A stretch of 64,000 bases of DNA from Acetomicrobium hydrogeniformans (GCA_016841745.1 JAENYO010000002.1:62001-126000), one strand, 5' to 3'; counted from the stretch's first letter, positions 26,487 through 36,433 are shown. Translations and numbers: made by a program. The notes: generated by a model from the letters alone, not told the origin.

Positions 26487-27677
26487 GTGAAAATATCAAA
26501 AAAAGCTATGCAGGTAAAACCCTCGGCTACGCTTTCAGTCTTTGCAGAGGCTAAAAAAATCCAGTTAACAGGGGAACATGTTATTAATTTTGGTGTTGGG
26601 GAACCAGATTTTATATCACCTCCACCAGCTCTATTTTACGCAAAGAGAGCAATTGATAACGGTAAAACACATTATAATCCTGTATCTGGTCTTCCTGAAC
26701 TAAAAATAGAGGTATGTAATTATTACCAGTCTCGTTTTGGGCTGAACTTTTCCCCATCTGACGTCATTATTGGCACAGGGGTAAAGCCCCTTCTTTTTGA
26801 AGCCTTATATTCATTATTAGATACCAATGATGAGGTTGTGGTGTTTACTCCTGCCTGGGTTAGCTATGTAGAACAAATTAGGCTTTGTGGAGGGAAAGAA
26901 GTTCTTATAGATACAACCAGAAACTCATTCCAGCCGGATATTGAAGTTTTGCATAAGAGTATCAATTCAAAAACCGTAGGGATCATAATAAATAATCCCT
27001 GTAACCCCACTGGTGCAGTATACAGTTCATCTTCGTTAAACGCTATTGCAGATATTGCTTTAGAAAAAGATATCTGGATCATCTATGATGAAATCTATGA
27101 ACGCCTGGTTTATGGAGAAGAAAAATATCACAATATCCTTAAGTTAAGGCCGGATCTGAAAAATAATGTGATTCTTATGAATGGTGTCAGTAAAGCTTTT
27201 GCTATGACTGGTTGGAGAATAGGTTATGCTTTAGGGCCAGAAGAAATTATATCAAGAATGATTTCTATCCAGGGACATATTACGTCAGATGCAGCTTCTA
27301 TATCACAATGGGCATCTGTGGGAGCACTTAAAGAGGCTGATCCTGATGTCGAAAATATGAGAAACGAGTTTGCAATGAGAAGAGACCTTATTCTGGAACT
27401 ATTGGCTGAAATACCATACATTTCCTTTAATCAGCCGAAGGGTACGTTCTATGTTTTTCTTGATATCAAAGATTGTCTGGGGAAGCATCATGACCAAATA
27501 TTGCTGGAAGATGATATATCCTTCTGTTCAACCTTGTTAAAGAGCAAGAAAGTAGCTACAGTGCCGGGAAGCGCATTTATGGCACCCGGTTTTCTCAGAA
27601 TTTCTTATGCAAATTCCAGAGAAGATATTCTTGAAGGGATGAGGAAGCTTCGACAGTATCTTGAAGAATTATCCTAG
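26487..27677 (+). CDS. class I/II PLP-dependent aminotransferase (AspB-like)
   Basis: A fold-type I aminotransferase of 396 residues: INFGVGEPDF, the NNPCNPTGAVY block, YDEIYERLVYG and MNGVSKAFAMTGWRIGYA with the PLP lysine (about Lys236), and the C-terminal arginine region. The family includes aspartate and aromatic aminotransferases. GTG 26487 lies after GGAGGAG; the frame upstream has no binding site. In this cluster it may link aspartate or a relative to 2-oxoglutarate. Confidence 0.88.
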   Translation: MKISKKAMQVKPSATLSVFAEAKKIQLTGEHVINFGVGEPDFISPPPALFYAKRAIDNGKTHYNPVSGLPELKIEVCNYYQSRFGLNFSPSDVIIGTGVKPLLFEALYSLLDTNDEVVVFTPAWVSYVEQIRLCGGKEVLIDTTRNSFQPDIEVLHKSINSKTVGIIINNPCNPTGAVYSSSSLNAIADIALEKDIWIIYDEIYERLVYGEEKYHNILKLRPDLKNNVILMNGVSKAFAMTGWRIGYALGPEEIISRMISIQGHITSDAASISQWASVGALKEADPDVENMRNEFAMRRDLILELLAEIPYISFNQPKGTFYVFLDIKDCLGKHHDQILLEDDISFCSTLLKSKKVATVPGSAFMAPGFLRISYANSREDILEGMRKLRQYLEELS

Positions 27678-27736
27678 AAATTAATACTAAGAATTCTGCT
27701 CCTGGTTTTGTTCAGTAGAAGGAAGGTATAGTAATT

Positions 27737-28792
27737 TTGAATATAATTGATTTACTAAGTGACACATTGTCTCTTCCGACCGATGAAATGTATGCCTCAA
27801 TAGCGGAAGCTGAATTAGGAGATGATGGCAGGTTTACCAATAACCAGGGTGAGGATCCCACGGTTAATAAATTGCAAGAACTTGCTGCAGAAAAATTAGG
27901 CAAAGAAGAGGGGCTTTTTCTCCATAGTGGAACTATGGGTAATATGCTGTCTCTTTTAACTCATGCAGAACGTGAAGATTCAATAATTGTGGGAGAAAAA
28001 GCACATATTTTTACAAATGAGAAAGGAACTTTTGATAATAATTGCTGTGGATTCAGGCCTGTTATTGTTCCCGATCATGAAGGCTATTTAGACCCTCAAG
28101 CTTTAGAAAGAAATCTTAATTCGACAAAAGCTTCCCTGGTATGTATCGAAAATTCCCATAATTTCAGGGGTGGCACTGTAATTGCACCTGAAATTACAAA
28201 TGCAATAGTGGATATTGCTCATAAGCATCAGATTCCGGTCCATCTTGATGGTGCCAGAATATTTAATGCTGCTGTTGCTCTCAAGACAGATGTCAAGCTA
28301 CTGGTTGAAAATGTAGATAGTGTTATGTTTTGTCTCTCTAAAGGTTTATGTGCTCCTATTGGTTCTGTTGTGGTAGGGTCACAGACATTTATTAGAAAAG
28401 CTAGAGAAAAACGAAGAATCTGGGGTGGGCAACTTAGGCAAGCCGGTATCGTTGCGGCTGCAGGGATTGTTGCACTCGAAAAGATGACCGAAAGGCTATC
28501 TGAAGATCATGAGTTGACGACACAATTAGCAGAAGGATTATCTCCGATCCCTGTTTTTAATATTAACACCCAGAAAGTTAAAACTAATATACTGAAAATA
28601 CGTTTGGACAACTCTTTTATGTCTGCTTCTGAGTTTTGTGAAAAGCTTTTTCATGAGCATAAAATCAGAATTGGTGCTGTTTCCAGGAATGAGATAAGAA
28701 TAGTAGTATATCGTGGTATAAGCCACGAGGCAATTTTAGAGGTTATAGAACGGATAAAAAACTTTGTGGATAAGCGTAAGGCTCAAAGATAA
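27737..28792 (+). CDS. threonine aldolase/beta-eliminating lyase family PLP enzyme
   Basis: The 351 residues match low-specificity L-threonine aldolases: start LLSDTLSLPTDEM, GEKAHIF (His90), VHLDGARIFNAAVAL (Asp171 and Arg174), CLSKGLCAPIGSVVVG (Lys202). Family members cleave beta-hydroxy amino acids, including threonine and beta-hydroxyaspartate. The neighbours point to a C4 dicarboxylic amino acid. TTG 27737 follows GGAAGG. Confidence 0.85.
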   Translation: MNIIDLLSDTLSLPTDEMYASIAEAELGDDGRFTNNQGEDPTVNKLQELAAEKLGKEEGLFLHSGTMGNMLSLLTHAEREDSIIVGEKAHIFTNEKGTFDNNCCGFRPVIVPDHEGYLDPQALERNLNSTKASLVCIENSHNFRGGTVIAPEITNAIVDIAHKHQIPVHLDGARIFNAAVALKTDVKLLVENVDSVMFCLSKGLCAPIGSVVVGSQTFIRKAREKRRIWGGQLRQAGIVAAAGIVALEKMTERLSEDHELTTQLAEGLSPIPVFNINTQKVKTNILKIRLDNSFMSASEFCEKLFHEHKIRIGAVSRNEIRIVVYRGISHEAILEVIERIKNFVDKRKAQR

Positions 28793-28873
28793 TAGCAATT
28801 TATTAAATCTTCGGGGACTTGATTTTACCACAGCAGCAATCACTTTTTTTGATAATCTGGAGGTTATTTGTTC

Positions 28874-29734
28874 ATGACAGGGATTGTTCTTGTCCTGGTA
28901 ATTTTATCGTCCATATTACATGCAATTTGGAACCTTATCGCTAAAAAAGTCTCAGGAGGATTACATTTTGCGTGGATTCTGTGGTTTTTTTCCACTCTAT
29001 TACTTACGCCTTTTGCAATAAGGGATTTTGCACATGGAGATTTTCGTATTACGTGGTTTCCGTTAGTTATCATTTGTATGTCATCTTTGCTACATGCTGG
29101 ATATTTTTTAATGCTTCAAAAAAGCTATAAATATGGCGATTTGTCAATTGTTTATCCAGTTACACGAGGACTTGGTCCCCTGATATCTGTCATTTTGGCG
29201 ATTGTAATTTTACATGAAAGACCTACTCTTGTTGCTATTTCAGGGACTGTTGTCATCACAATTGGGATTTTTCTGTTAGCTGGAAAAATGAAGATGTTTA
29301 ACGGGAGAGAAACCCGCATTTCTTTCCTGTACAGCTTTATAACATCCCTGTTTATCGGTGGCTATCTGATTGCTGATAAGTATGCTGTAGGGATTGCAAT
29401 GGTTTCTCCCATTTTTTTCAGTTGGTCTTATGAATTGGGGCGAACATTAATTCTTCTTCCCTCAATCTTCAAGAGCCTTGATAAAATCAGTTACGAAATA
29501 AAGGTCCATTTCAAAGAATGTGTTTTTATGGCTTTCCTTGGAACATCGAGCTACTTACTGATTCTGTTTGCTTTTCAATATGCTCCCTTAAGCTATATTG
29601 CTCCAGCAAGAACATTAGGAATTGTTTTTGGGACTATTCTTGGGGGGATTTTGCTGAAGGAAGAGGAAATCTCCAAACGTATATTCGCTTCATGTGTAAT
29701 CGTTACAGGGTTGGTATTGTTAAGTATAGGTTGA
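28874..29734 (+). CDS. EamA/DMT-superfamily transporter
   Basis: The protein has about ten membrane segments in two EamA repeats, 286 residues. It opens with IVLVLVILSSILHAIWNLIAK; the first repeat ends in VYPVTRGLGPLISVILAI and the second in YAPLSYIAPARTLGIVFG. DMT carriers often export amino acids or metabolites. ATG 28874 is chosen, ten bases after GGAGG; TTG 28868 is the alternative. It may export a product of the cluster. Confidence 0.85.
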   Translation: MTGIVLVLVILSSILHAIWNLIAKKVSGGLHFAWILWFFSTLLLTPFAIRDFAHGDFRITWFPLVIICMSSLLHAGYFLMLQKSYKYGDLSIVYPVTRGLGPLISVILAIVILHERPTLVAISGTVVITIGIFLLAGKMKMFNGRETRISFLYSFITSLFIGGYLIADKYAVGIAMVSPIFFSWSYELGRTLILLPSIFKSLDKISYEIKVHFKECVFMAFLGTSSYLLILFAFQYAPLSYIAPARTLGIVFGTILGGILLKEEEISKRIFASCVIVTGLVLLSIG

Positions 29735-29876
29735 AGCTTTTGGATAGGAACCACACTAGTTAAATTAATGCAGAGTACTGTGATGTGTATCTGAAAATTT
29801 ATCATGAATATCCTGATTTTTATGATGAGAATCTTAGCATTTTTCTATAATTTTCAATAGGAGGTATTGGATATCA

Positions 29877-30545
29877 ATGGCAAGCAATGCCACACCCTTA
29901 AAACGACGTACTTTGAGAGATGAAGTTCTTGATTATTTATTAGATCGAATCTTTAAACAAGAATATAAACCTGGTGATCGTATTGTGGAATCTAGAATAG
30001 CCAAGGAGTTACAAATAAGCCAGGGTGCTGTCAGGGAAGCTTTTCGTGATTTTGTTGCCATGGGTTTTCTGGAAACAAAACCATATACAGCTACACGACT
30101 ACGTGGTTTTACTAAAGAAGAGCTTCTCGATTATTACGAATTCAGGACCGAAATAGAAGCGCTTGCCATCAAATGGGCAATAGAGAAACACCATTCCACA
30201 CTATTTGATTTCCCTTTTATGAAGCAATGTATAGATAAACTATATGTTATTCATACCGATGAAGACCCTCTTGCTAGAAGTAAGGTCGGCCTTGCTTTTC
30301 ACGGAGCAATTGTCAAAGCTTCAGGAAGTAACTCTTTGGAAAAAGCCTGGAATTCATTAGGTCAGTACTACTGGTCTTTGATGGGAATCCATTTTAAATT
30401 TATACATTCTCAATTGCCAACAAAAGAAATAGATAAAAGAAACGCAGAACAACATTTCCAAATATATTCTACTCTTTTGGAGGGGGATTTGGAGAAGGCC
30501 TGTACGTTAATGAAAAAACACTTCCAGGCTGCGATGCAGTTCTAA
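29877..30545 (+). CDS. GntR-family regulator, FadR/FCD type
   Basis: The 222 residues consist of an N-terminal winged helix (about 10-75; YKPGDRIVESRIAKELQIS and QGAVREAFRDFVAMGFLE) and a helical FCD ligand domain with conserved acidic and histidine residues. FCD domains bind carboxylates or amino acids, often through a metal. It lies within the cluster and just before the DAACS gene, so it probably controls these genes. The 8-2-8 inverted repeat at 30599-30616 is a candidate site. ATG 29877 follows AGGAGG. Confidence 0.9.
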   Translation: MASNATPLKRRTLRDEVLDYLLDRIFKQEYKPGDRIVESRIAKELQISQGAVREAFRDFVAMGFLETKPYTATRLRGFTKEELLDYYEFRTEIEALAIKWAIEKHHSTLFDFPFMKQCIDKLYVIHTDEDPLARSKVGLAFHGAIVKASGSNSLEKAWNSLGQYYWSLMGIHFKFIHSQLPTKEIDKRNAEQHFQIYSTLLEGDLEKACTLMKKHFQAAMQF

Positions 30546-30598
30546 AGTTAAAGATATTTTGATATAATTAAAATTAAAGTTCTATTTATCTAAAGGAA

Positions 30599-30616
30599 AA
30601 ACACGATGTCGTGTTT
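30599..30616. promoter_or_regulatory. inverted repeat before the DAACS gene
   Basis: AAACACGA-TG-TCGTGTTT has perfect 8-bp arms. It lies between the GntR gene and the symporter, with a TATAAT at 30563-30568 upstream. Operator for the adjacent GntR protein is the favoured reading; a small hairpin in the leader is the alternative. Confidence 0.4.
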
Positions 30617-30744
30617 CTGTAATAATATTGCATATTGTTTTTAGTTGAAACATTATCTTTCAAAAAGAAAGGGGGACAGGCAGAAGTTATTAAAGCAATA
30701 TTGAACTTCAATACAAAATTCTTTAAGGGGAGAGGTGTCATATT

Positions 30745-31962
30745 ATGAAGCGTTGGACACAAATGAGTTTACCTAACAGAATTTTATTCTTTATTGTTCT
30801 TGGAGTTATTGCTGGCTTGGTATTAGGGCCAAATGCACAAAAATTAAAGCCTGTTGGGGATGTATTTGTCCGTCTTGTTCAGATGATGGTTATTCTATTA
30901 GTTACTCCAGCTTTAATAAGTGGTATGGCCGAACTTGAAGATCCCAAAAAGATTGGTAGAGTAGGAGTTAAGATTGCTGTAATATTTATTTTAACAACTG
31001 TAGTTGCTGGAGTATTAGCGCTCTTATTAGGAAATATCTTGGGTCCTGGGCGTGGTTTTGAGATGGCTCTACCTGAAGGTTTTAAATATACGAAACCAAC
31101 CCAAACCATGATGGACGTATTTGTAGGAATTGTTCCCAAGAACCCTATTGCAGCCTTTGCCCAAGGAAACCTTCTCTCAATTCTTTTTGTAGTGTTGTTT
31201 ATGGGTTTTGCCCTGGCTAGTCTTAAAGATACGGGCCGTGTCATGCGTAGCTTCTTTGCAGAGTGGACCCAACTGTCAATGAAAATGCTTTCCTGGATAA
31301 TGGAACTAGCTCCCTTTGGGGCAGGAGCACTTCTCGCCTACAGTGTGGGGGTCCATGGGCCCAAAGTCTTGGGACCATTGGGTTTATTTGTTCTAGTCGT
31401 TTACCTGGGAGAGATTTTAATCTTAGTTGAGTATACATTTATAATGCTGTTTTCGGGAATTAATCCCGTAAGGTTCTTTAAAACAATGATTAAACCTATG
31501 ATGATTTCATTTACCACATGCAGTAGCATGGCTACACTCGCTGTAAATGTTGAAGCTACGGAAGAAATGGGTGTTCCAAATGGAGTTGCGACATTTGGTA
31601 TAACACTTGGAAATGTTATTAACATGGACGGAACCGCTTTATACCAGGCCCTTGCGGTTCTTTTTGTAGCTCAAGTGTATGGATTGTCCTTACCCTTGGC
31701 TAGCCAGATAATGGTTGTATTCATGGCTTCTGTTGTCACTATTTCGATGGTTGGTGTTCCTGGAGCAGGAACCGCGACTTTAGGATTATTGCTAATGGCT
31801 GTGGGTTTGCCTGTTGAAGGTATAGGTCTGGTATTAGCAGTTGATAGGATTTGTGATATGCCTCGTACTATGAATAATGTAATTGGAGACTCTATGGTTA
31901 CAGTCTTATCAGCTAAAACAGAAGGATTACTTGCGAAGGATAGCATTTTGTTAAAAAAATAA
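30745..31962 (+). CDS. dicarboxylate/amino acid:cation symporter (DAACS family)
   Basis: A glutamate-transporter-fold importer of 405 residues. The substrate and sodium region shows TTCSSMATLAVN (the serine-rich hairpin), NMDGTALYQALAVLFVAQ and GVPGAGTATLGLLL, with Asp and Arg of the last helix in DRICDMPRTMNNVIGD. These residues are typical of aspartate, glutamate or C4-dicarboxylate carriers. ATG 30745 follows AAGGGGAGAGG. It ends the cluster of aspartate-related enzymes and would supply its substrate. Confidence 0.92.
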   Translation: MKRWTQMSLPNRILFFIVLGVIAGLVLGPNAQKLKPVGDVFVRLVQMMVILLVTPALISGMAELEDPKKIGRVGVKIAVIFILTTVVAGVLALLLGNILGPGRGFEMALPEGFKYTKPTQTMMDVFVGIVPKNPIAAFAQGNLLSILFVVLFMGFALASLKDTGRVMRSFFAEWTQLSMKMLSWIMELAPFGAGALLAYSVGVHGPKVLGPLGLFVLVVYLGEILILVEYTFIMLFSGINPVRFFKTMIKPMMISFTTCSSMATLAVNVEATEEMGVPNGVATFGITLGNVINMDGTALYQALAVLFVAQVYGLSLPLASQIMVVFMASVVTISMVGVPGAGTATLGLLLMAVGLPVEGIGLVLAVDRICDMPRTMNNVIGDSMVTVLSAKTEGLLAKDSILLKK

Positions 31963-32041
31963 TTAAAAAATTAGAGCTAATTACCATCATTAACAGCTAT
32001 CTTGTTTCAATGTGCAGTTGTTTTAGATCAAAAATATTCTT

Positions 32042-32073
32042 AAGAGGAGTGAGTTTATAGCTTACTCCTCTTG
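32042..32073 (+). terminator. hairpin after the DAACS gene
   Basis: AAGAGGAGTGAG pairs with CTTACTCCTCTT (one G-T pair) around a 7-nt loop, without a good T-run. The remainder of the gap 31963-32292 shows no gene. Confidence 0.55.
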
Positions 32074-32292
32074 TTATGATGTAAAGAAAGAAATGGGTAA
32101 ATGAAACCATCACTATTGATCCAAGAGACCCATTTTATAAAAATTTCTATTTAATTTGGTATCAAATTAAAAGAATTCCCAGAATCTATGAACTGTTAGA
32201 AATATGTTTTGTAGTATTATTAACGTCAGTAATTATTGAAAGATCTACAGGTACCCATTACGTTGTTTCCACTTATATGACTGGAGAGCAAT

Positions 32293-34098
32293 ATGATCCC
32301 TAGAACCCGTAGTATCAAGACGAAATTTATCATTTCCATTTTTGTTACAGTCCTTCTTTTTCTGGGTGTACTCCTTGCTTTGAGTTATAATACTCTCAAG
32401 GAGGGTGCCCTTAAGAATGCCCATGATCTTTCCATTGCGATCCTGACCCAGACAGATAAACGGATCAATACATTTTTTTCGGAAATAGAAAAACTTGCCA
32501 TGACAATGGCGGGTTATCCCCAGTTCTATGAGGTTCGCCCCGGGGAAATGAAGCCCATAATACTTTCTGCAGTTACTACCCGAAGTGATTACCTCAGGGC
32601 CATATACCTCGGCACTGTTACAGGTAAAATGTATGAATGGGGTATAGGAGAGGGTTTTGTAGACAATGCCCCCATCCTTGAACCTGACTATGATCCCCGG
32701 AAGAGGCCATGGTTCCGTGAGGCTATTGATGAAGGAGGTTTCTCGATTTCTGAGCCCTACATGTATGCCAGTGTCAAAGCCATGGGAATAACGGCAGTCA
32801 CACCAGTTTATGACAGGAGAGCATTTCTTGTGGGTGTTCTGGGTATCGATATGATGCTCGATGATCTCAAGAGTATAATCGAACAGCTCGAAATTCCAAA
32901 GGAGGGCAGGATAGTCCTTCTTAATAAAAGTGGCGAAGTAATAGTTAACCAGTTCAATGGCAAGGTCCATAGCGAAGGGGATATGGAACTGAAAAAATTC
33001 AGTCTCTTCAGCGTAGAGGATCTGAAGTTCTGTGACAATGGACAGATGGTGACACCTCTGGGGTTTAAGGACAGGTACTACATTACCTGTACGGAGAACG
33101 GAATGACGGGCTGGAAGCTTATCCTGGCCCTTCCCTATTATTCTGTTATGGCTCATGCTGTAAGCAGTATGGAATTTATTATTTTCCTGGATATTCTGTT
33201 GATGTTGATGCTCATAGTCGTTCTCAGTTATCTCAGCAATGCCATGATAATAAATCCCATGGAAGGGATCATGGGTGTGATGCGCCGTCTTCGAGATGGA
33301 GAAAATGATGCTCGTATTCCCGAGAAAAAAAAGGATGAGTTCGGAGTCCTTGCACGTCAGTTCAACCGTCTAATCGAGACGGTGAACGATTACTCCAGAA
33401 GCCTTGAAGAAAAGGTGGAGAAACGTACCAGAGCCCTTGAAGATCTGCAGAAGGAAAATATTCGCCTTCGGGTAATAGAAGAAAAGGAACGCATATACGG
33501 CTATCTTCACGATTCACTGGGAGCCCGCCTGACAAATATCTTCATTTCCAACAGTGTGGCTCAGTCAGCGGTGGAAAATAACCCAAGGGTTCTAAGGGAC
33601 ATGCTGGACCGTATAGGAAACAATACAGAGCAGGGCATTGCAGATCTTAAAGAGATACTTCACAGTTCCGAGAGCGATAGTCGGAGATTCATCGACTTCA
33701 ACAAACTCATCCAGGTCAATATAAGGAAAAGACTGGAGCTGAAGCACATCAGTCTTTCCTATACCATGACCACTCCCTCTGAACTGAATGAACTGAGCCG
33801 GGAAATGCGCTTTGAGCTTGAGAAGATTCTTCAGGAACTGGTGAGCAATATTCTGAAACATTCAGGAGCCTCGAAGGTTGAACTTGTTCTTGAGATCCGT
33901 AATGGAAAGATATTCCTGGTAATATCAGATGATGGTCAGGGCGGAGCTGAAAATGGAATGGAAAGGGGTGGATTCGGTCTGAAAAACATCCAGAACAGGG
34001 TCGTACATCTGGGTGGTTCTTTCCACCTTCATTCACCCCAAGACAAGGGAACCCGAATCAAGATATACATTCCGCTGCCCACAATGGGAGGCTGCTAA
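32293..34098 (+). CDS. sensor histidine kinase (dCache, HAMP, NarL-type kinase)
   Basis: The 601 residues run: membrane helix (about 9-30), extracytoplasmic dCache-like sensor (about 35-280; DYDPRKRPWFREA is the signature), second membrane helix (about 285-310), HAMP (about 312-365), coiled coil, the dimerisation helix with LHDSLGARLTNIF (His406), and a C-terminal ATPase domain (LQELVSNILKHSG; SDDGQGG). dCache sensors often bind amino acids or carboxylates. The stop overlaps the ATG of the response regulator, and a DAACS carrier follows, so it probably senses that carrier's substrate. Confidence 0.9.
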   Translation: MIPRTRSIKTKFIISIFVTVLLFLGVLLALSYNTLKEGALKNAHDLSIAILTQTDKRINTFFSEIEKLAMTMAGYPQFYEVRPGEMKPIILSAVTTRSDYLRAIYLGTVTGKMYEWGIGEGFVDNAPILEPDYDPRKRPWFREAIDEGGFSISEPYMYASVKAMGITAVTPVYDRRAFLVGVLGIDMMLDDLKSIIEQLEIPKEGRIVLLNKSGEVIVNQFNGKVHSEGDMELKKFSLFSVEDLKFCDNGQMVTPLGFKDRYYITCTENGMTGWKLILALPYYSVMAHAVSSMEFIIFLDILLMLMLIVVLSYLSNAMIINPMEGIMGVMRRLRDGENDARIPEKKKDEFGVLARQFNRLIETVNDYSRSLEEKVEKRTRALEDLQKENIRLRVIEEKERIYGYLHDSLGARLTNIFISNSVAQSAVENNPRVLRDMLDRIGNNTEQGIADLKEILHSSESDSRRFIDFNKLIQVNIRKRLELKHISLSYTMTTPSELNELSREMRFELEKILQELVSNILKHSGASKVELVLEIRNGKIFLVISDDGQGGAENGMERGGFGLKNIQNRVVHLGGSFHLHSPQDKGTRIKIYIPLPTMGGC

Positions 34099-34736
34099 TG
34101 ATCAGGGTAATGATCTGCGAAGATGTTCAGGATGTGAGGGAAGGTCTGAGGTATCTTCTTAACATGGATCTCGAGATAGAGGTGGTGGATGCAGTTCCCA
34201 CAGCTGAGAAACTTTTTCTGACAATGGAAAAACACGGTGCGCCGAATATCATCCTTATGGACATCGTGTTGCCGGGAATGGACGGGATCGAGGCCACGAA
34301 AAAACTTAAGGGCCGGTATCCGGAGGTAGATGTCCTTATCCTGACCATTTTTGAGGAGGAGGAAAAGATCCTTAGTGCCATACAGGCTGGTGCCACAGGA
34401 TATATCCTCAAAAACACGAGACCGGGAGAACTGATTGCCCAGATAAAAGCCCTGCATTGCGGCGGTTCTCCCATAAGCCCCAATGTGGCAAGGGTGCTGC
34501 TCCACGAGTTTCAAAGGGAAAAAGGACATAACGGAAGGGATGAATACAATCTTACCCCTCGGGAAAAGGAAATCATGCAGGGTATTATCAAGGGTTACAC
34601 CTACAGGGAAATCGCAGAAGAATATAACATAGCGAGTTCAACTGTAAAAAAACATATTCTCCATATATACAAGAAACTTAATGTAACTTCCAAGGTAGAG
34701 TTCATTAAAAAAGTTATGGACTGGAACCTCCATTAA
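34098..34736 (+). CDS. NarL/LuxR-type response regulator
   Basis: A receiver domain (about 1-120; phospho-acceptor Asp55 in ILMDIVLPGMDG) and a LuxR helix-turn-helix (about 145-210; LTPREKEIMQGIIKGYTYRE). Length 212 is normal. It is translationally coupled to the kinase gene through a TAATG overlap. Its likely target is the DAACS gene 155 bases downstream, given order and direction. Confidence 0.93.
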   Translation: MIRVMICEDVQDVREGLRYLLNMDLEIEVVDAVPTAEKLFLTMEKHGAPNIILMDIVLPGMDGIEATKKLKGRYPEVDVLILTIFEEEEKILSAIQAGATGYILKNTRPGELIAQIKALHCGGSPISPNVARVLLHEFQREKGHNGRDEYNLTPREKEIMQGIIKGYTYREIAEEYNIASSTVKKHILHIYKKLNVTSKVEFIKKVMDWNLH

Positions 34737-34891
34737 AGCTTCTTATACACCAAATGGTCTACTCTTTTGCCTTGAAAATTTTTCAACAGTGTTAAAATAC
34801 CTCCTTTGGTTAATTTACCTTTCCTCTCCTTTTGATCTAAACTGAAAACTGAGGTGTAATATCCCTTTTTCTATTAGGGGGGGGTTGTTTT

Positions 34892-36181
34892 ATGAATGCA
34901 AAGGGGGGGAACGGAGGAGCCTTTGATTGGTATTTTAAATCCAATCTTCTCATGAGGATCCTCATTGGGCTTGTCCTGGGTGCGGTCGCCGGTCTGGCAG
35001 CAGGGGATGCCATTCTTTGGGTCGCACCCTTTGGCAGCCTGTTCGTAAGGCTCCTGAAGATGATAGTGATGCCTGTTATACTTACTACCCTTGTGGTGGG
35101 AGCAGCGAGCATCAGCCCGGCAGAGCTGGGAAAGGTGGGAGTGAAGATAGTGATATTCTATCTTCTCACATCTGCTTTTGCGGTAGCCATAGGCCTTCTT
35201 ATGGGCAATGTTTTCAAACCTGGTCTTGGGCTTGAACTTGGCGCACTCGGTGAGGCAGCAGGAAGGGCTCTGCAGAAACCATCTCTTACTGATACACTCC
35301 TTAATATCATTCCGACGAATCCTTTTGATGCTCTTTCTGGGGGGAAAGTGCTTCCGATAATATTCTTCGCGGTGATATTCGGTATAGGTATAAGTTACCT
35401 GAAGATAAGCAAGGATGAGCGTATCAGGAATGCCGGGGAAACTCTGTTAAGCGTTTTTGACGGTGCCGCTGAGGTTATGTATCTCATTGTCCGCTGGGTT
35501 CTCCAGTATGCTCCTATAGGTGTTTTTGCCCTTATAGCAGTGGTATTTGCAAAACAGGGTACGAAAGTAGTAGGACCTCTGGGAACGGTTACCTTGGCAT
35601 GTTTCCTGGGTTACTTCCTTCATGTAATAATTGTTTATGGAGGGCTTCTTTCCATGAACAAACTGAATTTCATGACCTTCCTGAAGGGTGCAAAGGAAGC
35701 CATGATAACTGCCTTTGTTACCAGAAGCAGCAGCGGAACCCTTCCGGTAACAATGAGATGTGCTGGCGAAAATCTGGGTGTACCCAGAAACGTATATTCC
35801 TTTACCCTTCCCCTGGGAGCCACTATTAATATGGATGGAACTGCCATTTACCAGGGAGTCTGTGCCCTCTTCATAGGTTTTGCAGTGGGGATGCCTCTCG
35901 ACCTTACCCAGCAGTTAACTGTAATTCTAACGGCTGTGCTTGCTTCTATCGGGACCGCAGGGGTACCGGGGGCAGGTGCAATAATGCTCCTTCTGGTTCT
36001 CAATACGATTGGACTTCCAATAGAAGAGGGATCGGCTGTAGCTGCAGCTTACGCTATGATCCTTGGGATAGATGCTATCCTGGATATGGGAAGGACATGT
36101 ATCAATGTAACGGGAGATATGACTGGAACAGTTATAGTAGCGAAGAGCGAAAAACTGTTGGATCTTGCAAAGTGGAAATGA
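34892..36181 (+). CDS. second dicarboxylate/amino acid:cation symporter (DAACS family)
   Basis: A 429-residue glutamate-transporter-fold protein: [48 protein letters not shown] and [16 protein letters not shown]. It differs clearly from the symporter at 30745, with a serine-rich hairpin of a different sequence, so it is a paralogue and not a copy. The ATG at 34892 follows a run of eight G residues. Control by the adjacent two-component system is inferred. A strong terminator follows. Confidence 0.92.
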   Translation: MNAKGGNGGAFDWYFKSNLLMRILIGLVLGAVAGLAAGDAILWVAPFGSLFVRLLKMIVMPVILTTLVVGAASISPAELGKVGVKIVIFYLLTSAFAVAIGLLMGNVFKPGLGLELGALGEAAGRALQKPSLTDTLLNIIPTNPFDALSGGKVLPIIFFAVIFGIGISYLKISKDERIRNAGETLLSVFDGAAEVMYLIVRWVLQYAPIGVFALIAVVFAKQGTKVVGPLGTVTLACFLGYFLHVIIVYGGLLSMNKLNFMTFLKGAKEAMITAFVTRSSSGTLPVTMRCAGENLGVPRNVYSFTLPLGATINMDGTAIYQGVCALFIGFAVGMPLDLTQQLTVILTAVLASIGTAGVPGAGAIMLLLVLNTIGLPIEEGSAVAAAYAMILGIDAILDMGRTCINVTGDMTGTVIVAKSEKLLDLAKWK

Positions 36182-36229
36182 CCACTAGCTGCAAACCGGA
36201 AATCGTATAATTTCATTGCAATACATCGC

Positions 36230-36280
36230 AACCCGACCCTGGATAGGGCATTATGTCCATCCAGGGCTGGGTTTATTTTT
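36230..36280 (+). terminator. rho-independent terminator after the second DAACS gene
   Basis: AACCCGACCCTGGAT pairs with ATCCAGGGCTGGGTT (one mismatch) around a 14-nt loop, then TTTATTTTTT. Confidence 0.85.
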
Positions 36281-36351
36281 TCCTCAAAAAAGTGGTAAAG
36301 GGAATTATGGATAGATTAATATAAATTTGTATAAAAATTTCCAGAAGATTC

Positions 36352-36380
36352 TTGACAAATTCTAATGGGTGCTATATACT
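36352..36380 (+). promoter_or_regulatory. sigma-70-type promoter of the first cold-shock gene
   Basis: TTGACA at 36352-36357, a 17-base spacer, and TATACT at 36375-36380 make a near-consensus promoter. The predicted leader is about 47 bases. Confidence 0.85.
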
Positions 36381-36433
36381 TTCACAGTTGTCGAAGTAGG
36401 ACAACAGAAAAAACTTTTAGGAGGCAACACATT

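Noticed and set aside
32245-33156. Minus-strand reading frame of 303 codons
   Set aside because: It runs opposite the histidine kinase sensor region and has no recognisable motif or ribosome binding site.
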